A stretch of DNA of 5,971 nt from Marinosulfonomonas sp. (GTDB taxonomy: Bacteria > Pseudomonadota > Alphaproteobacteria > Rhodobacterales > Rhodobacteraceae): assembly GCA_022712735.1 (NCBI GenBank), contig JAFLKA010000280.1:1-5971 (forward strand). Direction: 5' to 3'. Each line of letters begins with the position of its first letter. Position 1 is the stretch's first letter. The notes under the pieces were generated by a model. That model searched no databases. It was not told the DNA's origin and worked only from the letters and a program-made list of their open reading frames with translations. Below, piece after piece: positions 1 to 5,175 of the stretch. The translations under genes and the position numbers were made by a program.

Positions 1-21
1 TTGACCGTCAGGAATGTGGTT

Positions 22-1692
22 TCATGCTGCATTTTTCTCGCGCCCCTCTGGGTATAACACTGCTTTGAACGGGGCGGCACCAAGCCGACGATAGGCCTCG
101 ATGAAAGTTTCTTGCGCATCTTGGCGCAGATCAAGGTAGCCTAGAACCAACCGCTCGATTGCGGGCAAAATCTCGTCATAGGAAAATCCGGGCCCAGCCC
201 GTTTGCCAATGGTTGCCGTTTCGGTGCCATCCCCGCCCAGTGTGATCTGATAGTTTTCAACGCCAGCCCGATCCAGACCCAGAATACCGATATGGCCCAC
301 GTGATGGTGGCCACAGGCGTTGATGCAGCCGGATATCTTGATCTTTAGCGGGCCGATGTCGTGCTCCAGCTTCAATGCGTCGAAACGGGTGGCTATCTGT
401 TGTGCCACAGGGATGGATCGGGCGGTTGCCAGCGCACAGTAATCCATGCCGGGGCAGGCAATGATGTCAGAGATCAGCCCGATGTTCGCGGTCGCCAGCC
501 CGACCTGTTTCAGCCGCGCGTGAACCGCAGACAGATGGCTTTTGTGAACATGCGGCAAGATCACGTTTTGCTCGTGGCTGATGCGCAACTCGTCATGGGA
601 AAAACCTTGCGCCACATCCGCCATCAGGCGCATCTGATCCGCGGTCGCGTCCCCCGGAGTTTGCCCATGCGCCTTTAGCGAAATTGTGACAATGGCATAG
701 TCAGGGTTTTTATGCGGGGCCAGATTGGTATCGACCCACGAGGCAAACACCGGATCTGAACCATATGCCGCATTATATCCTTCCAGAGATGCTTTGATGT
801 ATTCAGGTGGCGCAAAATCTTGGCGAAATTGCGCTAACAACTTTTGGTCGTGGCCAGAAAATTCCGGCCGGATTAGCGCGAAGCGCGCCTCGACCAGTGC
901 ACGAAACTTGTCCATGCCGTTTTCATGCAAAGTGATTTTGATCCGCGCCTTATATTTGTTATCACGCCGCCCCAGCAGATTATAAACACTCAGAACTGCC
1001 TCGACATAGGGCAGCAAATCCGCACGCGGCAGGAACCCGACGATCACCTTGCCGATCATCGGTGTGCGGCCCAATCCGCCACCGATTAAAATCTCGTAAC
1101 CGGTCTGGCCAGCATCATTGCGCACAACACGCACCGCCAGATCATGCGCCTTTAGCACAGCGCGATCATTTGCAGACGCCCCAACCGCGATTTTGAATTT
1201 ACGCCCCAGAAACTGGAATTCAGGATGATCCGTGGACCATTGACGCAACAATTCGGCGATGGGGCGCGGGTCTTCTATTTCGTCGGCTGCCGCCCCTGCG
1301 AAATGATCCGACGTGACATTGCGAATGGTGTTGCCCGAGGTCTGGATGGCGTGCATTCCGACCTTTTCCAGCGCGTCCAGCATATCGGGAACATCAACAA
1401 GGCGCGGCCAGTTGAACTGGATATTCTGACGGGTGGTGAAATGGCCATAGCCCTTGTCCCAACGATCAGCAATCATCGCTAGCTGGCGCATTTTTCCGCT
1501 ATCCAGCGTGCCGTAAGGAATGGCCACGCGCAGCATATAGGCGTGAAGTTGCAGGTATAACCCGTTCATCAGGCGCAGGGGTTTGAACTCGTCTTCGGTC
1601 AGACTACCGTCAATGCGGCGCGCAACTTGTTCCCGGAACTGGGCATTGCGCGCCTGCACAAAGCCGGCGTCGAAATCATTATACTGATACAT
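22..1692 (-). CDS. cysI: Siroheme/4Fe-4S nitrite/sulfite reductase (CysI-type hemoprotein)
   Basis: Cytoplasmic assimilatory reductase, most likely performing the six-electron reduction of sulfite to sulfide for cysteine synthesis. Numbered from the chosen Met, the protein is 556 residues, a normal length for alphaproteobacterial members. Visible motifs are a siroheme-pocket segment GHFTTRQNIQFNW at about 83-95, TSGNTIRN at 118-125, and the pair of lysines in RKFKIAVGAS near 165 and 167. The cluster cysteines follow as C-x5-C (C413, C419) and C-x3-C (C456, C460), which hold the 4Fe-4S centre bridged to siroheme. An in-frame ATG 35 codons upstream exists, but MYQYNDFD is preferred: GGAG lies 7 nt ahead of it, and the longer reading would run deep into the upstream DUF2849 gene. 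The gene overlaps DUF2849 by 14 nt, implying translational coupling. Nitrite as substrate cannot be excluded from sequence alone; the DUF2849 context favours sulfite. Confidence 0.93.
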   Translation of the reverse strand: MYQYNDFDAGFVQARNAQFREQVARRIDGSLTEDEFKPLRLMNGLYLQLHAYMLRVAIPYGTLDSGKMRQLAMIADRWDKGYGHFTTRQNIQFNWPRLVDVPDMLDALEKVGMHAIQTSGNTIRNVTSDHFAGAAADEIEDPRPIAELLRQWSTDHPEFQFLGRKFKIAVGASANDRAVLKAHDLAVRVVRNDAGQTGYEILIGGGLGRTPMIGKVIVGFLPRADLLPYVEAVLSVYNLLGRRDNKYKARIKITLHENGMDKFRALVEARFALIRPEFSGHDQKLLAQFRQDFAPPEYIKASLEGYNAAYGSDPVFASWVDTNLAPHKNPDYAIVTISLKAHGQTPGDATADQMRLMADVAQGFSHDELRISHEQNVILPHVHKSHLSAVHARLKQVGLATANIGLISDIIACPGMDYCALATARSIPVAQQIATRFDALKLEHDIGPLKIKISGCINACGHHHVGHIGILGLDRAGVENYQITLGGDGTETATIGKRAGPGFSYDEILPAIERLVLGYLDLRQDAQETFIEAYRRLGAAPFKAVLYPEGREKNAA

Positions 1693-1993
1693 TTTCTTGC
1701 TCCGATTGTTTGCCATGGAAATGGTTTGACGGGCCGCGTGCGCGGAAAGCCTCACGGAAATGAACGGGGGTTGGGCCACTTGCACTTGAAATGGCATCCG
1801 CTAAATATGCGCCAACCACTTGGGCTTGTTGTGCCTCTGCAAAGCTCAGTCGCTTGGTGGCGCGCGCTGTATCCAGAAGCAATTCGGCATCCTCGTGACG
1901 GCGCATCCACTGGCCGTCAGCCGAGAGATAAACCACATCACCACTGATCAAATCATTGGCGGTGACGACTTTTTGCAGGAACGAAGTGCACAT
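1679..1993 (-). CDS. DUF2849 family protein, first gene of the cys operon
   Basis: Small soluble protein of 104 residues with no known biochemical role. I recognise the family from its N-terminal VVTANDLISGDVVYL (9-23), the central VVGAYLADA (59-67) and the C-terminal PVHFREAFR followed by GPSN and HGK (76-95). It has no signal peptide or membrane segment. In alphaproteobacteria this family typically sits directly before cysI, often after cysG and followed by cysH and a DUF934 gene. Here it is the first gene: nothing resembling cysG lies upstream, and its stop falls 14 nt inside cysI. The ribosome site is weak (AAGG, 9 nt before ATG). The strict linkage suggests a helper role in sulfite reduction or siroheme/cluster supply, but that is inference from context only. 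Confidence 0.88.
   Translation of the reverse strand: MCTSFLQKVVTANDLISGDVVYLSADGQWMRRHEDAELLLDTARATKRLSFAEAQQAQVVGAYLADAISSASGPTPVHFREAFRARGPSNHFHGKQSEQENVSV
1700..1703 (-). promoter_or_regulatory. Ribosome binding site that fixes the cysI start
   Basis: The minus strand reads GGAG followed by 7 nt and then ATG at 1692-1690. No comparable purine-rich site precedes the upstream in-frame ATGs at 1716 or 1797. The site lies inside the 3' end of the DUF2849 gene, so ribosomes finishing that gene could restart here. Confidence 0.7.
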
Positions 1994-2012
1994 GAATTGA
2001 GGCCTTGTTTGA

Positions 2013-2054
2013 GATATAGATTCTCGCCGATATAGAACATAATTCTAAATCATA
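2013..2054 (-). promoter_or_regulatory. Candidate control region of the DUF2849-cysI operon
   Basis: Three elements lie together 20-60 bp before the DUF2849 start. On the minus strand TATGAT (2054-2049) resembles a sigma70 -10 box, but no acceptable -35 lies 16-18 bp upstream, which would fit an activator-dependent promoter. A dyad TAGAA-N5-TTCTA covers 2033-2047, at or just after the expected transcription start. The octamer GATATAGA occurs twice on the plus strand (2013-2020 and 2029-2036), 16 bp apart. Operator function and the regulator's identity are inference; a CysB-like LysR protein would be the obvious candidate but no matching consensus is recognised. Confidence 0.3.
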
Positions 2055-2105
2055 GCCATGCTTAGTGAGTAAATAGGACTAAAATGCAAAATATTTGAAA
2101 TAGTT

Positions 2106-2119
2106 GGAACACCAGTTCC
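2106..2119. repeat. Short inverted repeat GGAAC-N4-GTTCC
   Basis: A perfect 5-bp stem with a 4-base loop lies in the AT-rich spacer. On the plus strand it can extend by one G-T and one T-A pair to seven. It is not followed by a T-run on either strand, so it does not look like an intrinsic terminator. It may be an operator or chance. Confidence 0.3.
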
Positions 2120-2230
2120 GATATGGAAGTTGCTGAGTGAAAATTATTTCGCTGCATCAAGCCGTTTTTTGAGGTGCCCTAGATTTGTAGACGCTTCGGT
2201 TGGTAACTTTGGAACCAAGGAGAGGCGGAT

Positions 2231-2395
2231 ATGAGTAAGGGAATACGGTTTTGCATTCGGGTCAGCTGTATGAACGTCTACATCCGGCTTTCCGACAGCG
2301 ATCCAAGGATTGGAAGCATTAGGTTAAACAGCTCGGCCTGTGATGAAATCTTGCACTTTCTATACAATTGTTTGCGAAATACCTTAACCGTTTGA
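2231..2395 (+). CDS. Possible 54-residue ORF behind an orphan Shine-Dalgarno
   Basis: AAGGAG at 2217-2222 stands 8 nt before ATG at 2231, one of the best ribosome sites in the window. The frame starts MSKGIRFCIRV and stops at TGA 2393-2395. From 2278 onward it is antisense to the end of the LuxR-type gene, so much of its sequence is dictated by that gene. I recognise no family. It could be a real short peptide, a decayed gene start left after rearrangement, or chance. Low confidence as a functional gene. Confidence 0.2.
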   Translation: MSKGIRFCIRVSCMNVYIRLSDSDPRIGSIRLNSSACDEILHFLYNCLRNTLTV

Positions 2396-3087
2396 AAACT
2401 GATCCCCAACTTCAATCCGATTGAAACTGAAGAGTGACCCTGCAAAACAAGCATGGCGACCTCTGCTTGCCTGGGACTAAGAGAAATCCCGTGTGCTCGT
2501 TGGGTGGCCTCGATCAGATTGGAAACAAACTCGCCCTCGGCCATTTCGCCCTTGGGCATTAGATCCTTCCAATGACCGGACGTTAATGACGTAACCAGTG
2601 GCGATAACCGGTGGGCAATGGCCAGTTCCCGAGTTGTGAAGCGTTTATTGGAATTGCTGTCGCGCCCAAGACAGACATGCAGCGAAATTCCGGGTGAGGG
2701 ATAGGAGACAAAGGCAAATTCATCTACCATTGTTGTGTTTCCATAATACTCAATAAAGTACTGGTTTCTGCGAAATTTGTCAGGTGCGATATCACTAAGT
2801 CGATAAAGCCCGTCTGGGGCATTTTTCAGATGCAGGTCATGGAACGGATCCAACAGATATGCTCCGGCCAGATAAACCTGGCTTATGTTTTCATGGACCT
2901 TGGGCTGGCAGCTTTCAACCATCAATGAAACCGGTGGCTGGTTCTGGAAATACGCCAGAATTGTAATATTGTCATAAGACAGACAGGATTGCAGCCAGGC
3001 GCTAAAACTGTTCGGAAAATCCTTGGTGTTAAGGCTGGCGATTGCCGTTGCCAGCAGGGTTTCTTCTGAAACTGCGGGAACCTGCAC
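2278..3087 (-). CDS. LuxR-type HTH transcriptional regulator (not an AHL receptor)
   Basis: DNA-binding regulator of 269 residues from the preferred GTG start. The C-terminal LuxR/GerE-type HTH spans about 201-258: LSPRQAEV at 203-210, LQGHSSVSIGLKLGIS, and a recognition helix around TVKVFRKQLYRKC. The usual His after TVKV is Phe and the usual KL is KC. The N-terminal ~190 residues form a soluble, probably sensory domain with YLLDPFHDL (from about 77) and LYRLSDIAPDKF; I do not see the tryptophan-rich pattern of an acyl-homoserine-lactone domain. The start is chosen because AAGGAGG sits 5 nt before GTG 3087-3085, while the upstream ATG at 3138 has no ribosome site and lies inside the predicted promoter. 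Choosing ATG would add 17 residues. It is divergent from potABC, so it is likely their regulator; the effector is unknown. Confidence 0.85.
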   Translation of the reverse strand: MQVPAVSEETLLATAIASLNTKDFPNSFSAWLQSCLSYDNITILAYFQNQPPVSLMVESCQPKVHENISQVYLAGAYLLDPFHDLHLKNAPDGLYRLSDIAPDKFRRNQYFIEYYGNTTMVDEFAFVSYPSPGISLHVCLGRDSNSNKRFTTRELAIAHRLSPLVTSLTSGHWKDLMPKGEMAEGEFVSNLIEATQRAHGISLSPRQAEVAMLVLQGHSSVSIGLKLGISFQTVKVFRKQLYRKCKISSQAELFNLMLPILGSLSESRM

Positions 3088-3092
3088 GCGTA

Positions 3093-3099
3093 CCTCCTT
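3093..3099 (-). promoter_or_regulatory. Strong ribosome binding site deciding a GTG start for the regulator
   Basis: The minus strand reads AAGGAGG, then 5 nt (TACGC), then GTG at 3087-3085. This is close to the ideal anti-16S match. In the longer ATG reading these bases would be codons 14-16 (Lys-Glu-Val), an unlikely place for a perfect Shine-Dalgarno by chance. Confidence 0.65.
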
Positions 3100-3100
3100 G

Positions 3101-3114
3101 GGGGTATATACCCC
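3101..3114. promoter_or_regulatory. Perfect 14-bp palindrome GGGGTATATACCCC, candidate operator
   Basis: This is a fully symmetric site between the regulator and potA. It begins about 2 nt downstream of the predicted transcription start of the regulator gene and ends just before its AAGGAGG. A dimeric repressor bound here would block the regulator promoter, so autoregulation is plausible. As RNA it could instead fold as a 5-bp stem with an AUAU loop beside the ribosome site. If the upstream ATG were the true start, the palindrome would be coding, which makes such perfect symmetry less expected. Confidence 0.5.
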
Positions 3115-3122
3115 TGATTTGG

Positions 3123-3151
3123 ATGTTAGTACGCTCATATGGGCTGTTCAA
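3123..3151 (-). promoter_or_regulatory. Candidate sigma70-type promoter of the regulator gene
   Basis: The minus strand has TTGAAC (3151-3146) and TAACAT (3128-3123) separated by exactly 17 bp; each matches the consensus in 4 of 6 positions. Predicted initiation near 3116 lies downstream of the ATG at 3138 and upstream of the AAGGAGG and GTG. It therefore agrees with the shorter protein. Confidence 0.4.
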
Positions 3152-3164
3152 GGGGTATTCATAC
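3152..3164. promoter_or_regulatory. Second GGGGTAT half-site with imperfect dyad upstream of potA
   Basis: GGGGTATTCATAC repeats the left half (GGGGTAT) of the palindrome at 3101 and carries its own small dyad GTAT-TC-ATAC. The two GGGGTAT copies are 51 bp apart, close to five helical turns, so proteins bound at both would face the same side of the DNA. The site overlaps the edge of the regulator's -35 and lies about 25 bp before potA. Its right arm (ATACAGC) departs from the palindrome, so it would be a weaker site. Function is inferred. Confidence 0.3.
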
Positions 3165-3172
3165 AGCATTGG

Positions 3173-3177
3173 GGAGG
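3173..3177 (+). promoter_or_regulatory. Ribosome binding site of potA
   Basis: GGAGG within the purine run GGGGAGGG lies 10 nt before ATG 3188, slightly long but strong. It supports the first Met rather than the internal Met at residue 11. No clear plus-strand -35/-10 pair for potA was found between 3088 and 3170. Confidence 0.6.
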
Positions 3178-3187
3178 GTAGCTGCGC

Positions 3188-4255
3188 ATGACTGATATTG
3201 CCATCGATATTCAAAATATGACCAAACGCTATGGCAGCTTTGTTGCATTAAAGGATGTATCGCTGAGCATAAGGGATAACGAATTTTTCACCCTGTTGGG
3301 GCCGTCGGGTTGTGGCAAGACCACGCTTTTGCGAACCATTGCCGGATTTGAGGAAATCTCGGAAGGCGCGATCAAGCTGTATGGCGAGGACATCGCTGAT
3401 CTGCCCCCCAACAAGCGGCCGGTCAATACCGTGTTTCAGCAATACGCCCTGTTTCCACATATGGATGTCACCGCGAATGTGATGTTCGGGCTGTTGCAGT
3501 TGGGGCAGGATCAGGCCACCGCCCGTGCCCGCGCCAACGAGGTGCTTGAAATGGTCCAGTTGACGCAGTTTTCGGACCGGCTCCCCTCGCAATTGTCCGG
3601 TGGTCAGCAGCAGCGGGTGGCACTGGCCCGCGCCTTGGCGCCCAAGCCCAAAGTTTTGTTGCTGGACGAGCCTCTGTCGGCACTGGACCTGAAATTACGG
3701 CAAGCCGTGCGGCAGGAATTGCAGCAGATCCAGCAGGAAACCGGCATTACATTTGTATTCGTGACCCATGATCAGGAAGAAGCCCTGACAATGTCGGACC
3801 GGATCGCCGTGATCGCGGATGGTCTGGTGCAACAGGTTGGCACGGCCCGCGAAATTTACGAGGCTCCGCTGAACAAGTTTGTGGCGGATTTCATTGGTGA
3901 AACAAACCTGATCGATGTTTCTGTTTCCGATGTATCAGGTGGCAAGGCGACCTGCATATTGCCAAGCGGTGTAAAGTTCACCTGTCCAGCGGCCGCCGGT
4001 GCAGTTGTGGGTAAAGGCCACCTTTCGGTGCGTCCGGAAAGGGTAACGCTGGTCAAGCCCGCAGACGGGTTATTGCAAGGCCAAGCCATGCGCCAAACCT
4101 ATTTGGGCACTGACATGCACGTTGATATCAAATTGACTGATGGCGAAATTGTAACCATTCGCCTGCAAAATTCCGAAGAAACCCATATTCCCGAAACAGG
4201 CGAAACTGTCGGCCTGAATTTTGAGACAGGTGCCGCGCGCCTGCTGGTGGACTGA
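3188..4255 (+). CDS. potA: Polyamine-type ABC importer, ATP-binding subunit (PotA-like)
   Basis: Cytoplasmic ATPase that drives the PotB/PotC membrane channel, two copies per transporter. It has 355 residues, a normal length for the spermidine/putrescine (PotA) group. All nucleotide-binding elements are intact: Walker A GPSGCGKTT (38-46), Q-loop at Q84 in VFQQYALFPHM, signature LSGGQ (136-140), Walker B VLLLDE (156-161), D-loop SALD (164-167) and switch His194. The C-terminal part from about 240 to 352 is a TOBE-type regulatory domain with HLSVRPERV. The stop TGA shares one base with the potB ATG (TGATG), so the two are translationally coupled. It is divergent from the LuxR-type regulator across a 100-bp control region. 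The polyamine assignment is by family; related importers of this class carry other organic cations or amino-acid derivatives. Confidence 0.93.
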   Translation: MTDIAIDIQNMTKRYGSFVALKDVSLSIRDNEFFTLLGPSGCGKTTLLRTIAGFEEISEGAIKLYGEDIADLPPNKRPVNTVFQQYALFPHMDVTANVMFGLLQLGQDQATARARANEVLEMVQLTQFSDRLPSQLSGGQQQRVALARALAPKPKVLLLDEPLSALDLKLRQAVRQELQQIQQETGITFVFVTHDQEEALTMSDRIAVIADGLVQQVGTAREIYEAPLNKFVADFIGETNLIDVSVSDVSGGKATCILPSGVKFTCPAAAGAVVGKGHLSVRPERVTLVKPADGLLQGQAMRQTYLGTDMHVDIKLTDGEIVTIRLQNSEETHIPETGETVGLNFETGAARLLVD

Positions 4256-5175
4256 TGGCGGGGCTCATCAAAAAAAGCGCGTCCAACACCAGCACCTACG
4301 CCGGTCTGGGTCCGTTGCTGATGCTTCCATCATGGTTGGTGGTCGGGTTCTTTCTGGTGCTGCCGGTTGGCATGATGCTGGTTTATTCATTCCTGACCAA
4401 AGAATTCCGCGGCGGGGTGATCTGGGAATTTTCGCTGGCCGCTTATGATCAGTTCTTTTTTGACCGGGGGCTGTTTGGCGACGAGCCGCCAGTGATTGAA
4501 TGGACCTATATCAAGATTTTCTGGCGCTCGATCTGGCAGGCCGGCCTTGCGACGGTTTTCTGTTTGCTGATCGGTTTTCCGACCGCATGGTTTATCGCCA
4601 CCCGCACCGGAGCGAATAAGTCCGTCTGGCTGTTTCTGATCACCATTCCCTATTGGGTGAACCTGCTGATCCGGACAATCTCGATGAAATTCCTGATCCG
4701 CGATACTGGACCGCTGAATGAATTTCTGATGTGGACAGGGATGATCTCGGACCCGATCCATATGATCAACACCAATTTTGCGGTGCAACTGGGCCTGTTC
4801 TATTCCTATCTGCCGTTCATGGTGTTGCCGATCTATGCCAGTGTCGAACGCTATAATTTCACCTTTTCAGAAGCCGCAGCAGATCTTTACGCCAGCCGCT
4901 GGACCACCCTGACCAAAGTCATACTGCCTTTTGTCAAACCCGGTATCATTGCCGGCTGCATTTTGGTGTTTGTGCCCTCATTGGGCGCGTTTCTTGCGCC
5001 TGATTTGCTGGGTGGCGCCAAGAATTTCATGATCGGCTCATTGATTGAAGAACAATTCAAAGGCAATGCCGGTAACTGGCCGTTTGGCGCGGCAATATCA
5101 ATGATCCTGCTGTCGATGGTGCTGATCGTGCTGACATACTACGCCCGCCAGCAAGGCAAAGAGGGAGCGCGCTAA
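4255..5175 (+). CDS. potB: Polyamine-type ABC importer permease (PotB-like)
   Basis: Inner-membrane subunit that forms half of the translocation channel. It has 306 residues with about six hydrophobic helices (roughly 22-46, 92-116, 124-142, 175-196, 228-251 and 277-296). The PotB hallmark [11 protein letters not shown] lies at 131-141. The cytoplasmic coupling (EAA) loop starts at EAAADLYAS (206-214) and continues to [13 protein letters not shown]; this is where PotA docks. The position normally Gly in that loop is Tyr212. An ATG overlaps the potA stop by one base with no good ribosome site of its own (only a weak purine stretch in potA's last codons), so expression probably depends on potA translation. 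The loop between helices 1 and 2 is fairly long and acidic, facing the periplasm. The solute is not determined by this sequence. Confidence 0.92.
   Translation: MAGLIKKSASNTSTYAGLGPLLMLPSWLVVGFFLVLPVGMMLVYSFLTKEFRGGVIWEFSLAAYDQFFFDRGLFGDEPPVIEWTYIKIFWRSIWQAGLATVFCLLIGFPTAWFIATRTGANKSVWLFLITIPYWVNLLIRTISMKFLIRDTGPLNEFLMWTGMISDPIHMINTNFAVQLGLFYSYLPFMVLPIYASVERYNFTFSEAAADLYASRWTTLTKVILPFVKPGIIAGCILVFVPSLGAFLAPDLLGGAKNFMIGSLIEEQFKGNAGNWPFGAAISMILLSMVLIVLTYYARQQGKEGAR
5164..5167 (+). promoter_or_regulatory. Ribosome binding site of potC inside potB
   Basis: GGAG lies 7 nt before ATG 5175 within the last codons of potB. Together with the TAATG stop/start overlap it fixes the potC start. Confidence 0.6.

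Larger units (their letters stand above)
1994..2277. other. AT-rich spacer between the regulator gene and the cys operon
   Basis: No convincing long gene is present. Composition drops sharply; 2041-2100 holds only 16 G/C in 60 bases, well below the flanking genes. It contains the probable cys control region (2013-2054), a small dyad at 2106-2119, a T6 run at 2164-2169 without a good preceding stem, and a strong plus-strand Shine-Dalgarno before an ATG at 2231. The heptamer TTGGAAC occurs twice (2104-2110 and 2210-2216). I find no intrinsic terminator for the regulator gene whose stop is at 2278. Confidence 0.6.

Noticed and set aside
1..25. ATGA-type overlap: an ATG at 25-23 (minus strand) overlapping the cysI stop as the start of the next gene (cysH)
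   Set aside because: The frame is ATG AAA CCA CAT TCC TGA, stopping after five codons. The next gene must start beyond the left edge.
1693..1797. 35-residue N-terminal extension of CysI
   Set aside because: It has no ribosome site, lies wholly within the recognisable C-terminal half of DUF2849 in another frame, and the family's start matches the MYQYNDFD methionine.
2106..2131. EcfG-type general-stress promoter (GGAAC-N17-AGTT) driving the plus-strand ORF at 2231
   Set aside because: The match is short, the -10 lacks the usual C, and the GGAAC is better explained as part of a local inverted repeat. Chance is likely.
2155..2169. Intrinsic terminator at the T6 run
   Set aside because: No GC-rich stem precedes the T-run on the plus strand, and no plus-strand gene ends there.
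2200..2218. Terminator hairpin for the regulator gene (TTGGT...ACCAA)
   Set aside because: A 5-bp stem with a 9-base loop and no following U-run on the minus strand is too weak.
2278..3087. Quorum-sensing acyl-homoserine-lactone receptor
   Set aside because: Only the HTH is LuxR-like. The N-terminal domain lacks the conserved Trp/Tyr ligand pattern apart from a generic Asp-Pro, and no synthase gene is nearby.
3101..3114. CsoR/FrmR-type metal operator
   Set aside because: Those sites have C-rich arms on the left and G-rich arms on the right around the centre. Here the orientation is reversed (GGGGTA then TACCCC), and no such repressor is present.
3029..3214. 61-codon minus-strand reading frame spanning the regulator/potA gap
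   Set aside because: It overlaps the regulator's 5' end and the start of potA, has no ribosome site or recognisable motif, and is a shadow frame.
4387..4788. 133-codon minus-strand frame within potB
   Set aside because: It is antisense to a clearly conserved permease, has unnatural composition with no motif, and is a frame shadow.
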